DNA from: Coccinella septempunctata
Taxonomy: Eukaryota; Arthropoda; Insecta; Coleoptera; Coccinellidae
Assembly (NCBI RefSeq): GCF_907165205.1
Contig: NC_058195.1
Span: forward strand, 27,114,936-27,178,935
DNA length: 64,000 bases
Reading direction: 5' to 3'
Below the pieces are notes generated by a model. That model was not told the origin of the DNA and ran no database searches. It worked only from the letters and a program-made list of their open reading frames with translations. Shown piece after piece: positions 1-11,488 of the stretch. Every line of letters starts with the position of its first letter. Positions within the stretch are counted from its first letter, which is position 1. The position numbers and the translations under genes are program-made.

Positions 1-105
1 ACGTTGATAGTCAGACAATTGGCAGCACACCAATCCTCAACTGCCTTTAAGTCCGATCTCAATCTCTCAACGTCGGATATATGGAAAGGTGTGGAAATGT
101 ATAGA
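1..105 (-). pseudogene. LINE reverse transcriptase fragment at left edge
   Basis: Read on the minus strand, this piece is open and encodes DVERLRSDLKAVEDWCAANC followed by LTINV. The pattern 'D..LRSDL..V..WC..N.L..N' is typical of the stretch just after the catalytic FADD/YADD box of non-LTR retrotransposon reverse transcriptases, where the strand after the palm begins. Nothing recognisable lies upstream of it on that strand, and it runs off the window edge, so it is a partial copy. The clade (Jockey, CR1 or I-like) cannot be decided from about 35 residues. Confidence 0.55.
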
Positions 106-1199
106 AATTGCTTAAACATTTCCAAGGTTTGAAAATGTTGCACCGGTTTTTTTATCGTGATCACCCCGTCGGATTAGGCTTTCCCTTCACCGCCGTTAGG
201 TTGACACTTTTTCACGGTCCCAACGGTGTCCACCCAGAATAGGTTTCACTGTATGTATATTCTTAAGGACCATCACTTGTAAAACCGAAACTGCAGCAGT
301 ATCAAAAGCTCACGTCAAGCGCATGACTCGAGAGTCCCTAATCATATATTTTCCCTACAATTTCCCCACAATTCTATTAAAAAAAATTGGAATCATTGAT
401 GATCGATTTCTGTTCTATGAACATTCAGTTGATACGAAAACAGTCGGGCGTAATTAGTAGATTGCCGACAACGCTGTAACGGCGCGGCGTTTCCTTGGAC
501 GTCTCCAGCGCCAGCTTTTCATCAAAGGAGAAATAGCAAATCTATCCCGTGTCCTTCGAGTCGAAGACGAGGTTTTTTGTTATCTGGGGTGTTAGCGATA
601 ACTATTGAAAGTCAAAATCCGAGTTCACAAATTTTTTGTGTTGTTTCCTCATTAGGAACACAATAGGCACTATTAAACAATTCGATCAGTCAAGCAAAAA
701 TTATTCTATACCTATTCAATACAGAATGAGAGAGAATGACAAAAAAAAGTTTTTATCTCGTTATCTCGTAATTATATTCAAATAGTAATAAAGGTGGTGA
801 ATTCACGGAATCCGATCCCATCTCAAACACGCCCTGGATGTTACGGTTCGCCAGCCAGAACCAAGACATTGTTCACCACTCTGGTTTCCGCTCCCAACAG
901 GTTTGCACGCCAATCAAAAAATCGTACTCGCAGCAATGGTAGAACAGAATAGGATAGATAGGAGGTTGAAACTGAGGTTCCCCGTTAAAAGTACGGAGTG
1001 CCATCTTTTCTCTGGACTAAATGAACGGTTTTTTTCGCAGGTCGTACCCGTGGATTCCATCGCTATCATGGCGGTGAAAATATCGGGGTGGTGAGAATCA
1101 AACTTAACAGCAGAAAATCCCGGCTACAAGGCCAGCTCAACACGTACTTTAAAGGAGAGCAAGCTACGATAATAATCAGGAAAATCGAGCTCGGTAATC
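106..1199. other. No recognisable gene (1.1 kb)
   Basis: No long open frame and no family motif was seen on either strand. The stretch near 160-300 and near 470-600 is richer in G and C than its surroundings and could be old exon or repeat sequence. A polypyrimidine tract followed by CAG near 1027-1040 resembles a 3' splice site and is followed by about 50 open bases, but no partner exon can be proposed. Confidence 0.4.
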
Positions 1200-1375
1200 A
1201 ATATAGAATAGAATAGAATAGAATAAGAGTTTATTCAGGAAAATGTCTACAATAATATAATACAGTATGTAGGTTCACTACTGAATATGAATTATCAATA
1301 AGGCGTTAGCAACAGTATCACTACTTAATACAGAATAATTCAGAAACAGCGGAAAGACATCTCCTTTTGTAGCCA
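1200..1375 (-). mobile_element. 3' end of a 5'-truncated LINE with pentanucleotide tail
   Basis: The plus strand begins with four to five repeats of TAGAA followed by TAAGAGTTTATTCAGG. Reversed, this reads AATAAACTC then (TTCTA)n: a polyadenylation-like signal followed by a simple pentanucleotide tail. The CR1-like LINE that ends at 59946 on the plus strand has the same tail type (TTCTA repeats). The body here is different in sequence, so this is probably a related but distinct family, truncated at its 5' side. The inner limit is approximate because no ORF could be recognised. Confidence 0.5.
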
Positions 1376-1875
1376 CCGGTGGGGTGTGGAAACGGTATGT
1401 TCCTCATGTGCCATAAATCGGTGCAATTCACGCCGATGAAAATGTCTTGACTGGCTTATCGGTACTGCCTAAAAAAACTCGGTTATCTACAAATTCGGGA
1501 TGTTTTTCACGATGTTGTATCCACCGTGATATATGCTACATAGAATGTAACATTTATTTATTATAACATAGAGGTTGGAGGCGCAATAACGAGACCGCAA
1601 CAAATGAAAATCTTTCTAAGCCGTGCCTGAGTTATTTGAAGGTGGTGTATTCCTGAGCTGAAGAATTGCTCCTATGCTGAGTTATATTCATTCAATTCGA
1701 ATGAATTCCTTCATTTAAAATTTTGTACACATTCAGGAACTCAACAGAAATAATTTGTGGTAAAATATTCACAACCGAAAAATTGAGAGTGGTCGTTAAT
1801 GCGAATGCGCATCATTAGTTTATTTTCGAGTAGAACGTTTCCGAGTTCCTGAATATTCTGTCGATCGAATCTTAC

Positions 1876-2030
1876 GCCTCCTCTATACTACTCGCGAAGT
1901 TCCTCGGCGAAGTACTTCGGAAAGTTTGGCGAAGTCCGGGAGTAAGTAGAAGTAAAGTTGGACGTGGTAAACCGAAGTGCCTCTATACACTATTGTATTC
2001 GTTCAACTTCGCGAGTAGTTTAGAGGAGCC
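1876..2030. repeat. Small foldback element (about 155 bp)
   Basis: The left end CCTCCTCTATACTACTCGCG plus AAGTT is repeated in reverse complement at the right end (AACTTCGCGAGTAGTTTAGA then GGAGCC), giving terminal inverted repeats of about 25 bp with one or two mismatches. The interior carries further CGAAGT/ACTTCG palindromic bits. No coding capacity. It fits a short non-autonomous inverted-repeat element (MITE). Confidence 0.6.
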
Positions 2031-2224
2031 ATTATAAAGAGGGGACAATTCAAGTATCACGAGTTTTCTTTCGGTCATTTGATTTTTCACTGTTGCACGA
2101 TCTGCTCGCAGATAAGGAGTTTTTAGTCACATTTTCCGAAATGAACTTGTTTCTTGTCAATCATATTAAAAAAAAATAAATTAAAAAAAAAATCAAAACT
2201 TAAATGAATTATCGAGTTTCACTA

Positions 2225-2438
2225 ATAGCGAATTCCATTGGTAGGTATATAGTAGTATTGCACTAGATCAGGATATTTTAAAATTGTTGCACGGAGTTTA
2301 TAATATGCACTCAATGGAATCTGCGATAATATCGAATTCCATTGGTGATATTAAATTTAGATCTTCTGAAATTTTTGTTGCGAGTTCCAAATATTTACTT
2401 AGTAAGCACCAGTTATAACCATGGAATTCGCTACAAAA
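2225..2438. repeat. Inverted-repeat element with repeated GAATTCCATTGG core
   Basis: TAGCGAATTCCATTGGT at the left is mirrored by ACCATGGAATTCGCTA at the right, and a further GAATTCCATTGGTGATATT copy lies inside near 2332. The outer pair gives a roughly 16-bp imperfect inverted repeat around 210 bp of AT-rich DNA. Non-coding and probably a decayed MITE. Confidence 0.45.
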
Positions 2439-2602
2439 ACTCTAATATTCAGCCAATTCATGGTTTGGTCAACAATCAATGAATACTCAATAATACCTTT
2501 ACCGACAAATTTAGATTTGGACTGAATACGCTTTACCTCCGAGATCCTGATATATTGTCATTGAAACCTGCAACATCATTGTACTTACTTTCAAACAAAT
2601 TA

Positions 2603-3357
2603 TACCGGGTGTCCCAGAGCTTTTAGGCCAGCAGATATCTCAGTTACCTGCGGAAAAAAAAAATTGAAAAAAATACTTGTCGTAGGAGACCATACGCTCT
2701 TTCATGCAGCATAGCAAAATCCACCCCCTGACAAACAACCCCCGAGAAACCACCCCTAACTTTTGTTTTTCAAATGGCACCCCCATGTTTGTTTGGCTTC
2801 AACTGACAGCTCTTTTTAATTCTCAATCAATGATATATCATAGTATGTAGTTGTAAAGATAGTCACTCGATAAAATTGAATTCGTTAGTGGGTACTGTTA
2901 ATTGGACTGATCGAATTAGTCCACATTGTAGAGACAAGAAAAAGTGGATGTTGAAAAAAAAAGAGTCAATAAAATGTTAGAACTTTTTGTTTATTATAAT
3001 TTATGTTATAAAACATTTTTTTTAGTATAATGTTGCAGTAATAATACAGCTGAGCGTATAAATTCGTATTTCATTTGTATTTTTATTTTCCATAATTCTG
3101 CATGCCATTCTAGCTACCATGATACATCATTGAATGAGAAATGAAAAAAACTGTAAGTTGAAGCACAACAAACATGGGGGTGCCATTTGAAAAACAAAAG
3201 TTAGGGGTGGTTTCTCGGGGGTTGTTTGTCAGGGGGTGGATTTTGCTATGCTGCATGAAAGAGCGTATGGTCTCCTACGACAAGTATTTTTTTCAATTTT
3301 TTTTTTCCGCAGGTAACTGAGATATTTGCTGGCCTAAAAGCTCTGGGACACCCGGTA
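2603..3357. mobile_element. 755-bp element with about 270-bp terminal inverted repeats
   Basis: The left end reads ACCGGGTGTCCCAGAGCTTT and the right end is its reverse complement. The arms match for about 195 bp almost perfectly and continue with lower identity to about 270 bp. TA lies on both outer edges (TATA/TATA context), consistent with a TA target duplication. The GGGTGTCCC tip resembles Tc1/mariner-type or other TA-inserting non-autonomous elements of insects. The 200-bp core is AT-rich and non-coding. Confidence 0.8.
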
Positions 3358-3830
3358 TATAACATCACAATTAGTCATCCATGCATGTGTTCGATACTAA
3401 TGAGAAGTCTCGTATGAATCGAAAAATAAGTTCTCTTACCGAATGAAATATATTTTTTTCTCATTTATACCAAATAAGCAATTCGACTGACATAAGGTAG
3501 GAAAGTCTAGGCAACGTTCGAGTTGAAATAAACTAAAAGCGCGCATTGGCTTTAACGACAACTGACAATTTTTGGCCGCATTTCTTACTACTGGATTATC
3601 ATTCTAGAGTAAGTATATATTGAAATGTCTAAAACTCTGGTGTATTCACTGATTCGATTTTGTTTTTAATTTCGTGGGGATATGGGATCAGTTTCGTTTT
3701 TCCCACTGTAGGTAGCTCTGTTTAGAATTTGAAAGACCATTATCAATTGATATTCGAAAATAATTTGAATACTTGCCTACGACTCACGAATATATTGTAT
3801 TTATAAGCGATTATTGTGTGTGAAAATGTA
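3358..3830. other. Unique sequence with a partial inverted match to 5165-5275
   Basis: No ORF of useful length. Two blocks (about 3625-3646 with ATGTCTAAAACTCTGGTGT, and 3678-3699 with GGGGATATGGGATCAGTTTC) recur in reverse orientation near 5165-5275, separated by a different spacer there. The remainder shows nothing recognisable. Confidence 0.4.
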
Positions 3831-4256
3831 TAGTCTATTCAAGAATGATTGACATCTCAGGTGGCTATGTAAAATCGAATTTAAGTTGGTAATAGCCCAT
3901 AAGTTCAGATTTTGTGTTGCGGAATTAAGGTTGGTATTGTGAATAAACATTGATCTATAGACCTGTTATATGTGAATCTATGAACTTACCGACGCTTATT
4001 TGAATTTTGTACAGCTGTTTATATTCCTAATTTAATCGTACAAATTGGAAACATAATTGTGTCAATTCTGAATGCTGATTAATATGCTGCAAATTTGAAT
4101 ATTTCTTATTTTCAGATACTTTTCTAGGTTATATTAATATATTCTAGTTCTGTGATTGAAAGTATAGAAATTTTTGAAGATCTTTTGTGATCAGATATTA
4201 AGCTGCGCCTAGACTTTCGAGACCTACTGGGATGTCAATCATTCTTGAATGGACTA
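3831..4256 (+). mobile_element. MITE family A, copy 1
   Basis: Terminal inverted repeats TAGTCTATTCAAGAATGATT (left) and AATCATTCTTGAATGGACTA (right), at least 26 bp long, enclose about 430 bp without coding capacity. TA occurs at both edges, suggesting TA target choice. Two further full-length copies lie at 14124-14545 (same orientation) and 14974-15402 (opposite orientation). The interior is shared by the three copies, so the boundaries are set by comparison as well as by the terminal repeats. Confidence 0.85.
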
Positions 4257-4342
4257 TATTAGTTTCGAGAAAGGGGTGTAGAACATTCATTTATTCAACA
4301 TGTCGTTCAGTAAGTTCAGTTTTCTGTATGGAGAATCAAGAA

Positions 4343-4622
4343 TTAAGCTACATTCACAATCAATTCACGGGCCGAAGTGCACTTCGGCACGGAAGCTCAG
4401 CAGATGGCGTTCTCCGTTACCATTCACAATGAAATTCAAGACAAAATTTCTTGCAAGTTGCAAGGAATTTCGTGCCGGCTATAGATGATGCTGATGCTAA
4501 TGTTTTGATCAATTACATTTTTTATTCATTTGAGTATTTGGTTCCAAGATTATTGCGAATGGTAAATTTCGTGCCGAAGTGCACTTCGGTCTGCAAATTG
4601 ATTGTGAATGCAGCTTTACAGC
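4343..4622. mobile_element. 280-bp MITE with nested 16-bp palindromes
   Basis: Inverted arms of about 46 bp: AAGCTACATTCACAATCAAT at the left is mirrored at the right with a few changes. Each arm ends in the perfect palindrome CCGAAGTGCACTTCGG (4372-4387 and 4574-4589). The small open frames here lie across the repeat and are not credible genes. The structure fits a non-autonomous foldback transposon. Confidence 0.65.
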
Positions 4623-7300
4623 TAATAATTCGGCGATTTTGGAATTCGAGGCTTAACCAAATCAGATGAATGAACATTCGGGATGGATATAGCTAAATTT
4701 TATGGCAACTTCAGCAATATTTCAAAAAAACTGTGTTGGAAATACGTAATGTGAATTGTGGTCATGTATTGAGAAACAGAAATACATAAATCTATTCTAG
4801 TCTGTTCTTCAAATATTCTTCATGAGTAAATATAGTGAAAATTCACTTTCCCAACTGTGTTTTATTGAAATCATATTGAATTACCCCCCTCATGAATTCA
4901 ATTTGTGAAACGGAAATTATCTTGAAGAATTGTAAATACTCCTTCGAACCCTTATTCGATAGTGTTGAAATATTGACAGATTTGTTTTTGCAACGAAAAT
5001 TAAACTGTAAGTGACAAATATTCCTCAACAGCTGACAAAATGGGTTAGTTCATATTTTAAATTCGTTGATCGATGTTCGATATCAACGCAAAACAAAATA
5101 AAACGAGATAGTATCATTGGACTTCCTTCGGTAGAACAAGGATAGAACGAAGCAAATGACATGGTGGCGCCGCCACGAAACTGATCCCATATCCCCGATT
5201 TTCTGAAATGTTGATGCATGCAAAAAAAGACAAGTGCACACACCAGTGTTTTAGACATCTTAGTATATATATTATGATTTCTATGATTGAATCCCAATAA
5301 ATCTGTTGTGACGTGGATCACCAGACTTGCTTGTCATAGAACGTTAATTAATTAGTACTCCTTGATTCATACACAATCGTGTCACAATAAGATATTCGGC
5401 TAAAAGAAATTCCATCACTTATTTTTTATGGACTCTTTCATGATTTTAGGAAATTTGATTGGAGATAATCACTTTTCTAACTTTCTCGCACAACAGAGTA
5501 TTATCCACAATTTCGTATTTCAATAAATTCAATGCATACGTCGGAGAAAGAAAAATGAATGTGACTACCTCCTTATCGACGCCCTTGGTATGTGTACGAC
5601 ATATCCACAAAAAAGCTACCCAATGTTTGCAAGATTCATAAATATTGCAGAGGCTGAATGGAGCAATGAATTGATTATGTGTGCGGAACCATACAAAATA
5701 CATTTATAGTCGATTATTCAGAACATGCCTTTTCGATATTGGAATATCCCAAATTATCTTTTGATTTCAGTCACAATTCTGACATTGAAGCTCTTCCACC
5801 ATTTTACTTCTGAGATGGTTCAGGTGGCTTCGTACCACGACTTTATTATAAGAGGTCTGCCATCGTTTTTGAAGTTTTTCTTTCACATTGGAATAGTTTA
5901 ATTCATCGTCGTGTTCTAAGTGGGTAGCTTCAGTCTATGCATTGTGAAAATTACGTAGATTGAGGTCATGTTCTTGTCAATGAATATATTCCAAACAAAG
6001 TATACAGGGACCATTTGTATTCTGGATGGTGATGTCAAAAATGAAGAACATAATAAAATAAATGTGTTTTTTTTTAATAACGCATTGGAAATCGGACTGG
6101 GTAGCTCTTTGTAGAATAAGGATCACTCGGTTATTTTCTGACGTACACTATTCCGTAAATTTAGATTGCTTCATTTATTTCTGAATTCATTGCATCATCT
6201 AAAACTGTGGGCTAAAATTTTATAGTTCTCTAACTTTCAAAATGAAGGAAAATATATTTTTTCGAATTTTAACATATTGCATTTTGTCTGTAATCACTTA
6301 CGAAAATTCTGATTTCAGAAGTGCTCTCTTATGAACATTCTATGTCACTTTCTCAATCCGGCAACGCCCATCAAGACAGTTATGGCATGAAATTTTTCTG
6401 ATCACCATAGATTTAATAAATATCAAGTTTGGTGATCACATTTGACAAAAAAACACAAACAATGACACAAAATTTCATCGATTTTATCAGAGTTCCAGAA
6501 TTGCATCTCGGAGGAAAGTGAGCGAGCAGATTTTCAGCTTACTTTGTTCTCATCGTAATAAAGGAACGGTATTGACGTATAACAGATTGAAAAGATGCGA
6601 TTCTGGAACGAACCATTTGAGAAGGTATAGACACAGATTACTGAAACAATTTTTTGAAATATGTGGATAATTCTATATCTTCTTGATCGGTTCCACTGTT
6701 GTCGAATTAACAAAAGGGTTTCCATAAATAATCTTAAATTCGATTTGGGAGTTTTAGGAAACTTGCCCATTTGGGCAACTTATAGCTTATTATAGGGCCA
6801 TGTTTTTCCAAACCAAATATTTGGGTGTGTTTCAAACTCAGAACCATCGTGTCATAAAGTTGAGTAAAAATGTTGAAAAATCGTTGCTAATTTTTTATGT
6901 GCTGTGATTCAAGGATCCATACACATAAAAATTACACAAGTATACATCATTTACCGATATTCGACTAACCCAGTACGCAGTGTGTACACGTGCATGAATG
7001 CAATAGGAGAAGTCATCCCCTATTTTTTTTCTTAACGCTTCATTATTTTCCTGAATATTATGTATTGTGTAAGTTTAACTTGTGCTTTTGTAGTTCAATT
7101 TCACTTTGCCCCACTAAATTCATGCATTTGTAAGCGCGGAAGTATAATCGGTTTAGTCATGAAATATTAATATGACCATAAGTTTCAACTGAAATACCCA
7201 CGTCTTCCATTTTTTATTATTTGAAGTGAGTGAATCCATTCGACAATGAATTTTTCATTCCAAAACTTTGACCTAGAAGCAACTCACATATAGGTACGCA
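4623..7300. other. No recognisable gene (2.7 kb)
   Basis: AT-rich sequence with only short open frames. 5165-5275 holds the reverse-orientation partner of 3614-3700. There, a minus-strand frame of 98 codons (5025-5321) starts MSKTLV and contains KSGIWDQFRGG, and AACATTTCAG just before the second block looks like a 3' splice site. Whether this is an old exon pair or a repeat is unresolved. The rest, including 5700-7300, shows no family motif on either strand. Confidence 0.4.
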
Positions 7301-7304
7301 TAAA

Positions 7305-8175
7305 AAAGTGACCAATGTGTTAAATTACACCAATAACTCAGGATCGGTTAGATTGTTTGTTATGAAATTTGGTTTTTTGAATTTGTCTACGGTCGGGTTT
7401 TAATAAGAATCATCAAAACTTGATAATGTGATAATTTTCCCTCCTTTGAATTAAGACACCAGATATTCGTAACATTTAAAAAGTACGATGTACGACACTT
7501 ATAAAAATGGCATCGTACACGATACAACAACGCGTTCAAATTGTTAAATTATTTCATGAAAATCAGAGTTCTGTGAAAAGTGTTTTTAGAGAATAACGTG
7601 AATGTTATGGTTTACATACATTATCGTCCATCTGAAAGCACTGTTGGTCGAATTATTAACAAATTTCAAGAGACCGGTTCGGTGATAATCGAATTTTTGT
7701 GGCCAGAATATTGATAAAGAGGACATTTGGTTTCAACACCTCACTTTGCAAATGACACAATTGATTTATTGAAACAATAATTTCCTGGACGAATAATCTC
7801 CAGAAACGCTGATGTCAATTGGAAACCAAGATCATGTGATTTGACACCGTGGGCCTTTTTTCTTTGGGGGTTATGTGAGAAGCCAGGTCTATAAGAATAA
7901 TCCACAATCGATTCCTGAACTAATGAATGAAATTATTCGTGTCATAAGTGAGTTAGAGTCTTAATTTTATGTCAAAATTTCATTGAAAATTTAAACAAAA
8001 AAGTGGACGTCTGTAGATCTGCAAGAGGAGGCCATTTGGCAGGTATTATTTTTCGTACATAAATGTCATAACTGATACTTCAATTACCAATAAAAAGTTA
8101 TTGAAAACGATTGCAAATTCTGTGTTTTATTTATTTAAAAAAAAAACGCGTAATTTGAAACACCCTTTATAAAAA
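7305..8175 (+). pseudogene. Decayed Tc1/mariner-type transposase (DUF4817-like N-terminus)
   Basis: From ATG 7508 the frame gives MASYTIQQRVQIVKLFHENQ, the helix-turn-helix start seen in many insect Tc1/mariner relatives. It continues after a frame change with RPSESTVGRIINKFQETGSV. Further on, 7705-7990 encodes pieces matching the end of a DDE domain: a weakened 'TIDLLKQQFPGRIISRN'-like stretch, then W.PRSCDLTPW with FFLWG-like and YVRSQVYKNNPQSIPELMNE. Several stops and shifts break the frame, and the middle (catalytic core) is missing, so it is dead. The right end TTTGAAACACCCTTTATA looks like a terminal repeat. A possible left partner is near 7310 (GTTAAATTAC) or near 6820 (GGGTGTGTTTCAAACTC), so the left edge is uncertain. 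Confidence 0.75.
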
Positions 8176-8329
8176 GCATAAGTAGTGGTTAGAAGCAAGG
8201 CCGAAAACTTTATCCGGTGCTTTATCCGAAATAGGCAGTTTTGTATGTTTTATAAATACTGCCAATGTTTGCATGCTTTTATATTTTTTACAGATTTTAA
8301 AATAATTTATTTTTAAAAGTCACGATTAT

Positions 8330-8462
8330 CGGTAACATGGGACAACCATTGTCCTATGTTAGCCCGTGTCTCAAGTAACCCCATGCTATTTAATCCGTTT
8401 TGTTTTCAGGGGTTAACATGCCACGTAAATATATTCGCAAAAGTAGGCTCTCAAAAATATAT
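8330..8462 (+). pseudogene. Possible pogo-type element 5' remnant
   Basis: GGTAACATGGGACAA and a nearby inverted TTGTCCTATGTTAGCCC resemble the ends of pogo/Tigger-type elements. At 8418 an ATG opens MPRKYIRKSRLSK, which matches the usual first residues of pogo/CENP-B-like transposases (basic N-terminus before the psq helix-turn-helix). The frame stops almost at once, where the hairpin at 8464 begins. Only about 13 codons support the call, so it is tentative. A longer pogo remnant lies at 18735-20290. Confidence 0.4.
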
Positions 8463-8463
8463 C

Positions 8464-8511
8464 GCCATAGTTAGGCGAGGCTGTAAATGTACAGCCCCGC
8501 CTAACTATGGC
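8464..8511. repeat. 22-bp-arm hairpin with 4-base loop
   Basis: GCCATAGTTAGGCGAGGCTG plus TA, then AATG, then TACAGCCCCGCCTAACTATG plus GC. The arms pair over 22 bp with a single mismatch. It is unusually G+C-rich for this region. It could be a tiny palindromic insertion, a cruciform-forming site or a small-RNA precursor-like hairpin. Confidence 0.8.
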
Positions 8512-8945
8512 TAGTCTCATCAAAGTTCATTAATAGGCGTGGTGGAATTCCATTAAGCGAAACCGCTAAATTCTGGGAAAATTTCCTCAAAACGTTGTCA
8601 TCCACCTCGGAATTGGATGATTTGATATTTTCACATAATCTTGTGGATGATTCGCCTCTGTATCGATGCAAAAATTATAAAATCCAATCAGAACCAGGAA
8701 AATTTTCTTTAAATCGTTTTTCTACAACACCCTTCCAGATATCGTTTCACTATGCACCTTATTTCAAAGCGAGTAAGGAAAAATCTCCATTCAGCTGCTG
8801 TGGTGTTTAGCACTCTAAGTACGTCTTATTCCACTTCTTCAGAACTGTAGGTCTTCCATATCCTCATAAATTATGCTTTGTATAGAATAGCTTCAAAGTA
8901 GCTAATCAGCTTCTGAATGATTTGTGAAACTAGATAAATCACAAT

Positions 8946-9760
8946 ATGACCATATTCCATGAGGAGTGTAACTTATTTAACTATCTTGAATGGTGTATAA
9001 ATAAAAACCTTCAATCGTGTTCATTTTCTGGGAATAATATCGGTCACTTCTCGAAAGCATCATTTTTTACCTATTTTACAGAGGCTCAAAAGAAGAACAC
9101 TGCGAGTGACTCATCTACATCTGCTAGACCTATTTTCTCTGAGGCAAGCAACTCGTTTTCGGAATCGAAGACTTCGAATCCCTTCAATCGAAACAATACC
9201 ATCACGAAGATGTGGTTGAGGGCTCCAACTTTTTTCAAAACTATGGAAAAGCAACTATTAGATATCACGATATCAGGAACGTTATTGACTCAGGGAGAAG
9301 CAAGCAAGTAGAAGAAATAGAGAAAAATTATTTTCAATTGTAGAGACTATAAAGTTTTGTGGGCTTCAAGAACTGGCTTTGAGAGGAACAATCGATTCGG
9401 GCCCTCTTTCTTCAGGTCTTCGATTGATTCGGACAATAGGGAGCCTTGTGAGGAAAATATTAAACGAAGAATATACCTATTGAACCTCAAAATACCCTAG
9501 AGGCCAACTTAATTGCATATTTCTGTGTTTATTTGATGAGAAAGATCAGCAGAAAATAGTATTCTGAAAATTGTCAAGAAACACTTCTGACTGATGATGT
9601 AGCAAACCTGGGGGACGATAGAATATGTATTGATGAAAAAATTCATCTGAAAACAGATTTCGCACATGCTATTAGAGATGCGCTATTAGTCATTGAAAAA
9701 CTTTGGCAAGAAAACCCAAAAACGTCGGCATAAAGCTTCATTCTGAATAAGTTGAAGAAA
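8946..9760 (+). pseudogene. Broken transposase-like ORF with DUF4371/hAT-like segment
   Basis: A 121-codon frame starts at 8946. After its stop at 9311, other frames carry coding-like pieces: KLFSIVETIKFCGLQELALR then GTIDSGPLS (about 9325-9410), DNREPCEENIKRRIYLLN (about 9435-9490), and a 51-codon open stretch without ATG ending ALLVIEKLWQENPKTSA (about 9580-9732). 'FCG.QELALRG....G' is the signature at the start of DUF4371 domains in insect hAT-like or repressor-of-kinase-inhibitor-like proteins. At least two frame changes are needed to join them. No catalytic residues could be assigned. I infer an old mobile-element protein rather than a host gene. Confidence 0.45.
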
Positions 9761-10149
9761 AACGTACCTATCTGTAAGCATAAAATTAATTTTTCAGGAA
9801 GGTTTCGCGAATCTATCGATAATTGGTGTTTTTATTAGTTTTCTTCACCGTTAGAGTGTTTGTTACGTGGCTAGAACTTCTGTGCTCGCATTTAGCAGAA
9901 AATGCTTGAATTCCAATCAACAGTAATGTTATCTTCCGAAGAAGTGGTAGTTCTAATGGATGAAGGGGATGAGGAATCTTTGTTTTTCGAGAGCAACAAC
10001 CAAACACATGTTCACCGCTCTAGTGTAAAGCAGGGGCATGTTAATTTATGATGCATCGATGCAACCGGAAGTCCAAAAAATGGCAGAAATCGATGGTTCT
10101 ACTTATAAATTTCTATATTTCTATATAATGGAGTTATCCATTACAATTT

Positions 10150-10530
10150 CCGGTATTGAAAATGATCAGTTAAGTACACAATATAACCATCGAAAACTGG
10201 TTGAATGAATGGATAAGAAAAAAATTTCTTCCAATACCAAAAGAAGTGGAGTGTGACTTTACAGGAGCTTTGCTTATTACAACTGTTAGATCACTTACAG
10301 GCTTTTTAACAATTGAAAATTAAGGTGAATGCTACTGGAGTGAGAAACCTGGAAAATATTATGAAATAATAGACTTAGGTAGCTCATTTCAATGAAATTT
10401 ATGCGAATTTTCTGAGAAAACTTAATAAACCTATCAAAAAATTTTACCTGCCATTGATTGAACAACTTGTTCAGAGCCGAAATGAAGAAGTGGAGGATAG
10501 TCTTTTTTCATTACTTTTGATCTGTCAATT
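10150..10530 (+). pseudogene. Unidentified transposase-like fragment with VAHF motif
   Basis: Pieces in two frames read WLNEWIRKKFLPIPKEVECD and FTGALLI (about 10190-10270), then after a break VAHFNEIYANFLRKLNKPIK and KFYLPLIEQLVQSRNEEVED (about 10383-10500). The sequence 'P.EV.CDF..ALL' followed by '(D)VAHF' reminds me of a DDE/MULE-like ORF that is repetitive in insect genomes, with the Asp of 'CDF' and of '(V)D(V)AHF' as candidate metal ligands. This is from memory and unverified. Stops and a frame change make it a pseudogene. It lies downstream of the DUF4371-like fragment and upstream of the first YqaJ remnant on the same strand. Confidence 0.35.
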
Positions 10531-11488
10531 CTCGAAATCTTCAGAACGGAAAATAGTCATGTTGTTACTATCACAAAATGAAAATGCGAATACTGCTAGA
10601 TCCATCAGCTGAAGATTCAGATAATAATTCGTGGTTGAGTTCCCCCCAGAGGATGAAAGAATTTTCGGTTCGAAAAATAAATTTTCGAATAGGTGAATAG
10701 TTCGGGGAAAACATTTATTCCAGCTTAAGAGGGAGATAGTGACAACGTTCATGTTTTCCCAGAATCAAGCAAACAAATGACCTCAAGTGAATGCCCATTT
10801 GGTCATGTCTTGCTAGGCCAAAATTTGGTTATGGGTGAATACCTGTTTTCCTGTAGAAGGATATTTCAGCCTAGTTGAAAATAAAATCTTCAAACTTTGT
10901 GCTAAACCAATTCGAGCTGAATATTTTATAGAAACTCATTCAAAATAAGTTTTTGGAAGAAAACTTCTCTTCCGAAATGAATCACCTCAGAGAAAAAAAA
11001 AAACTATTGCAAAATATGAAGACGAGACGATAATGGCGACACAGGAAGGGGAGACCTGCAAATGTCCAGTGAATAAAAATGAAAAATTACGATGTTTTAC
11101 AATCATTGGATGAATTCAAAAATGTTCAAAAAATTCTTCAAAATTGGATAAGTATTTACATTCAAATATCACAATTCAAAAGAAATCAGCTCCAAAGAAT
11201 AAACATGAACTCTTATCATCTTCGAACTATGTTATTGAAAAGGGTATTCGATGCAACCATCTAACACATTATGGAGAATAATTATTTGATCGATTGTGAA
11301 TTGGTGAATGGTTTTATTAATTCCGAAGCTATCTGCATAGTGCCGAAGTTTGAAAGAATTTGAGAGTGTTTTCTTTATACCACAAGACTATGAGGCGAAA
11401 TTCTGAGAGTATGATTGAGGATCATATTGAAACAGAAATATTGAATTGATGTGGCCAATACTTGATGAAAATCCATAATTGAACTTAA

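Noticed and set aside
1900..4590. GAAGTNNACTTCGG motifs at about 1900, 4372 and 4574 as one dispersed regulatory site
   Set aside because: Each lies within a different inverted-repeat element and the resemblance is limited to a short palindromic core.
6815..6840. GGGTGTGTTTCAAACTC as the left terminal repeat of the mariner remnant
   Set aside because: It resembles the right terminus, but the distance to the transposase start (about 690 bp) is too long for the family. The 7310 site is nearer but weaker, so neither is asserted.
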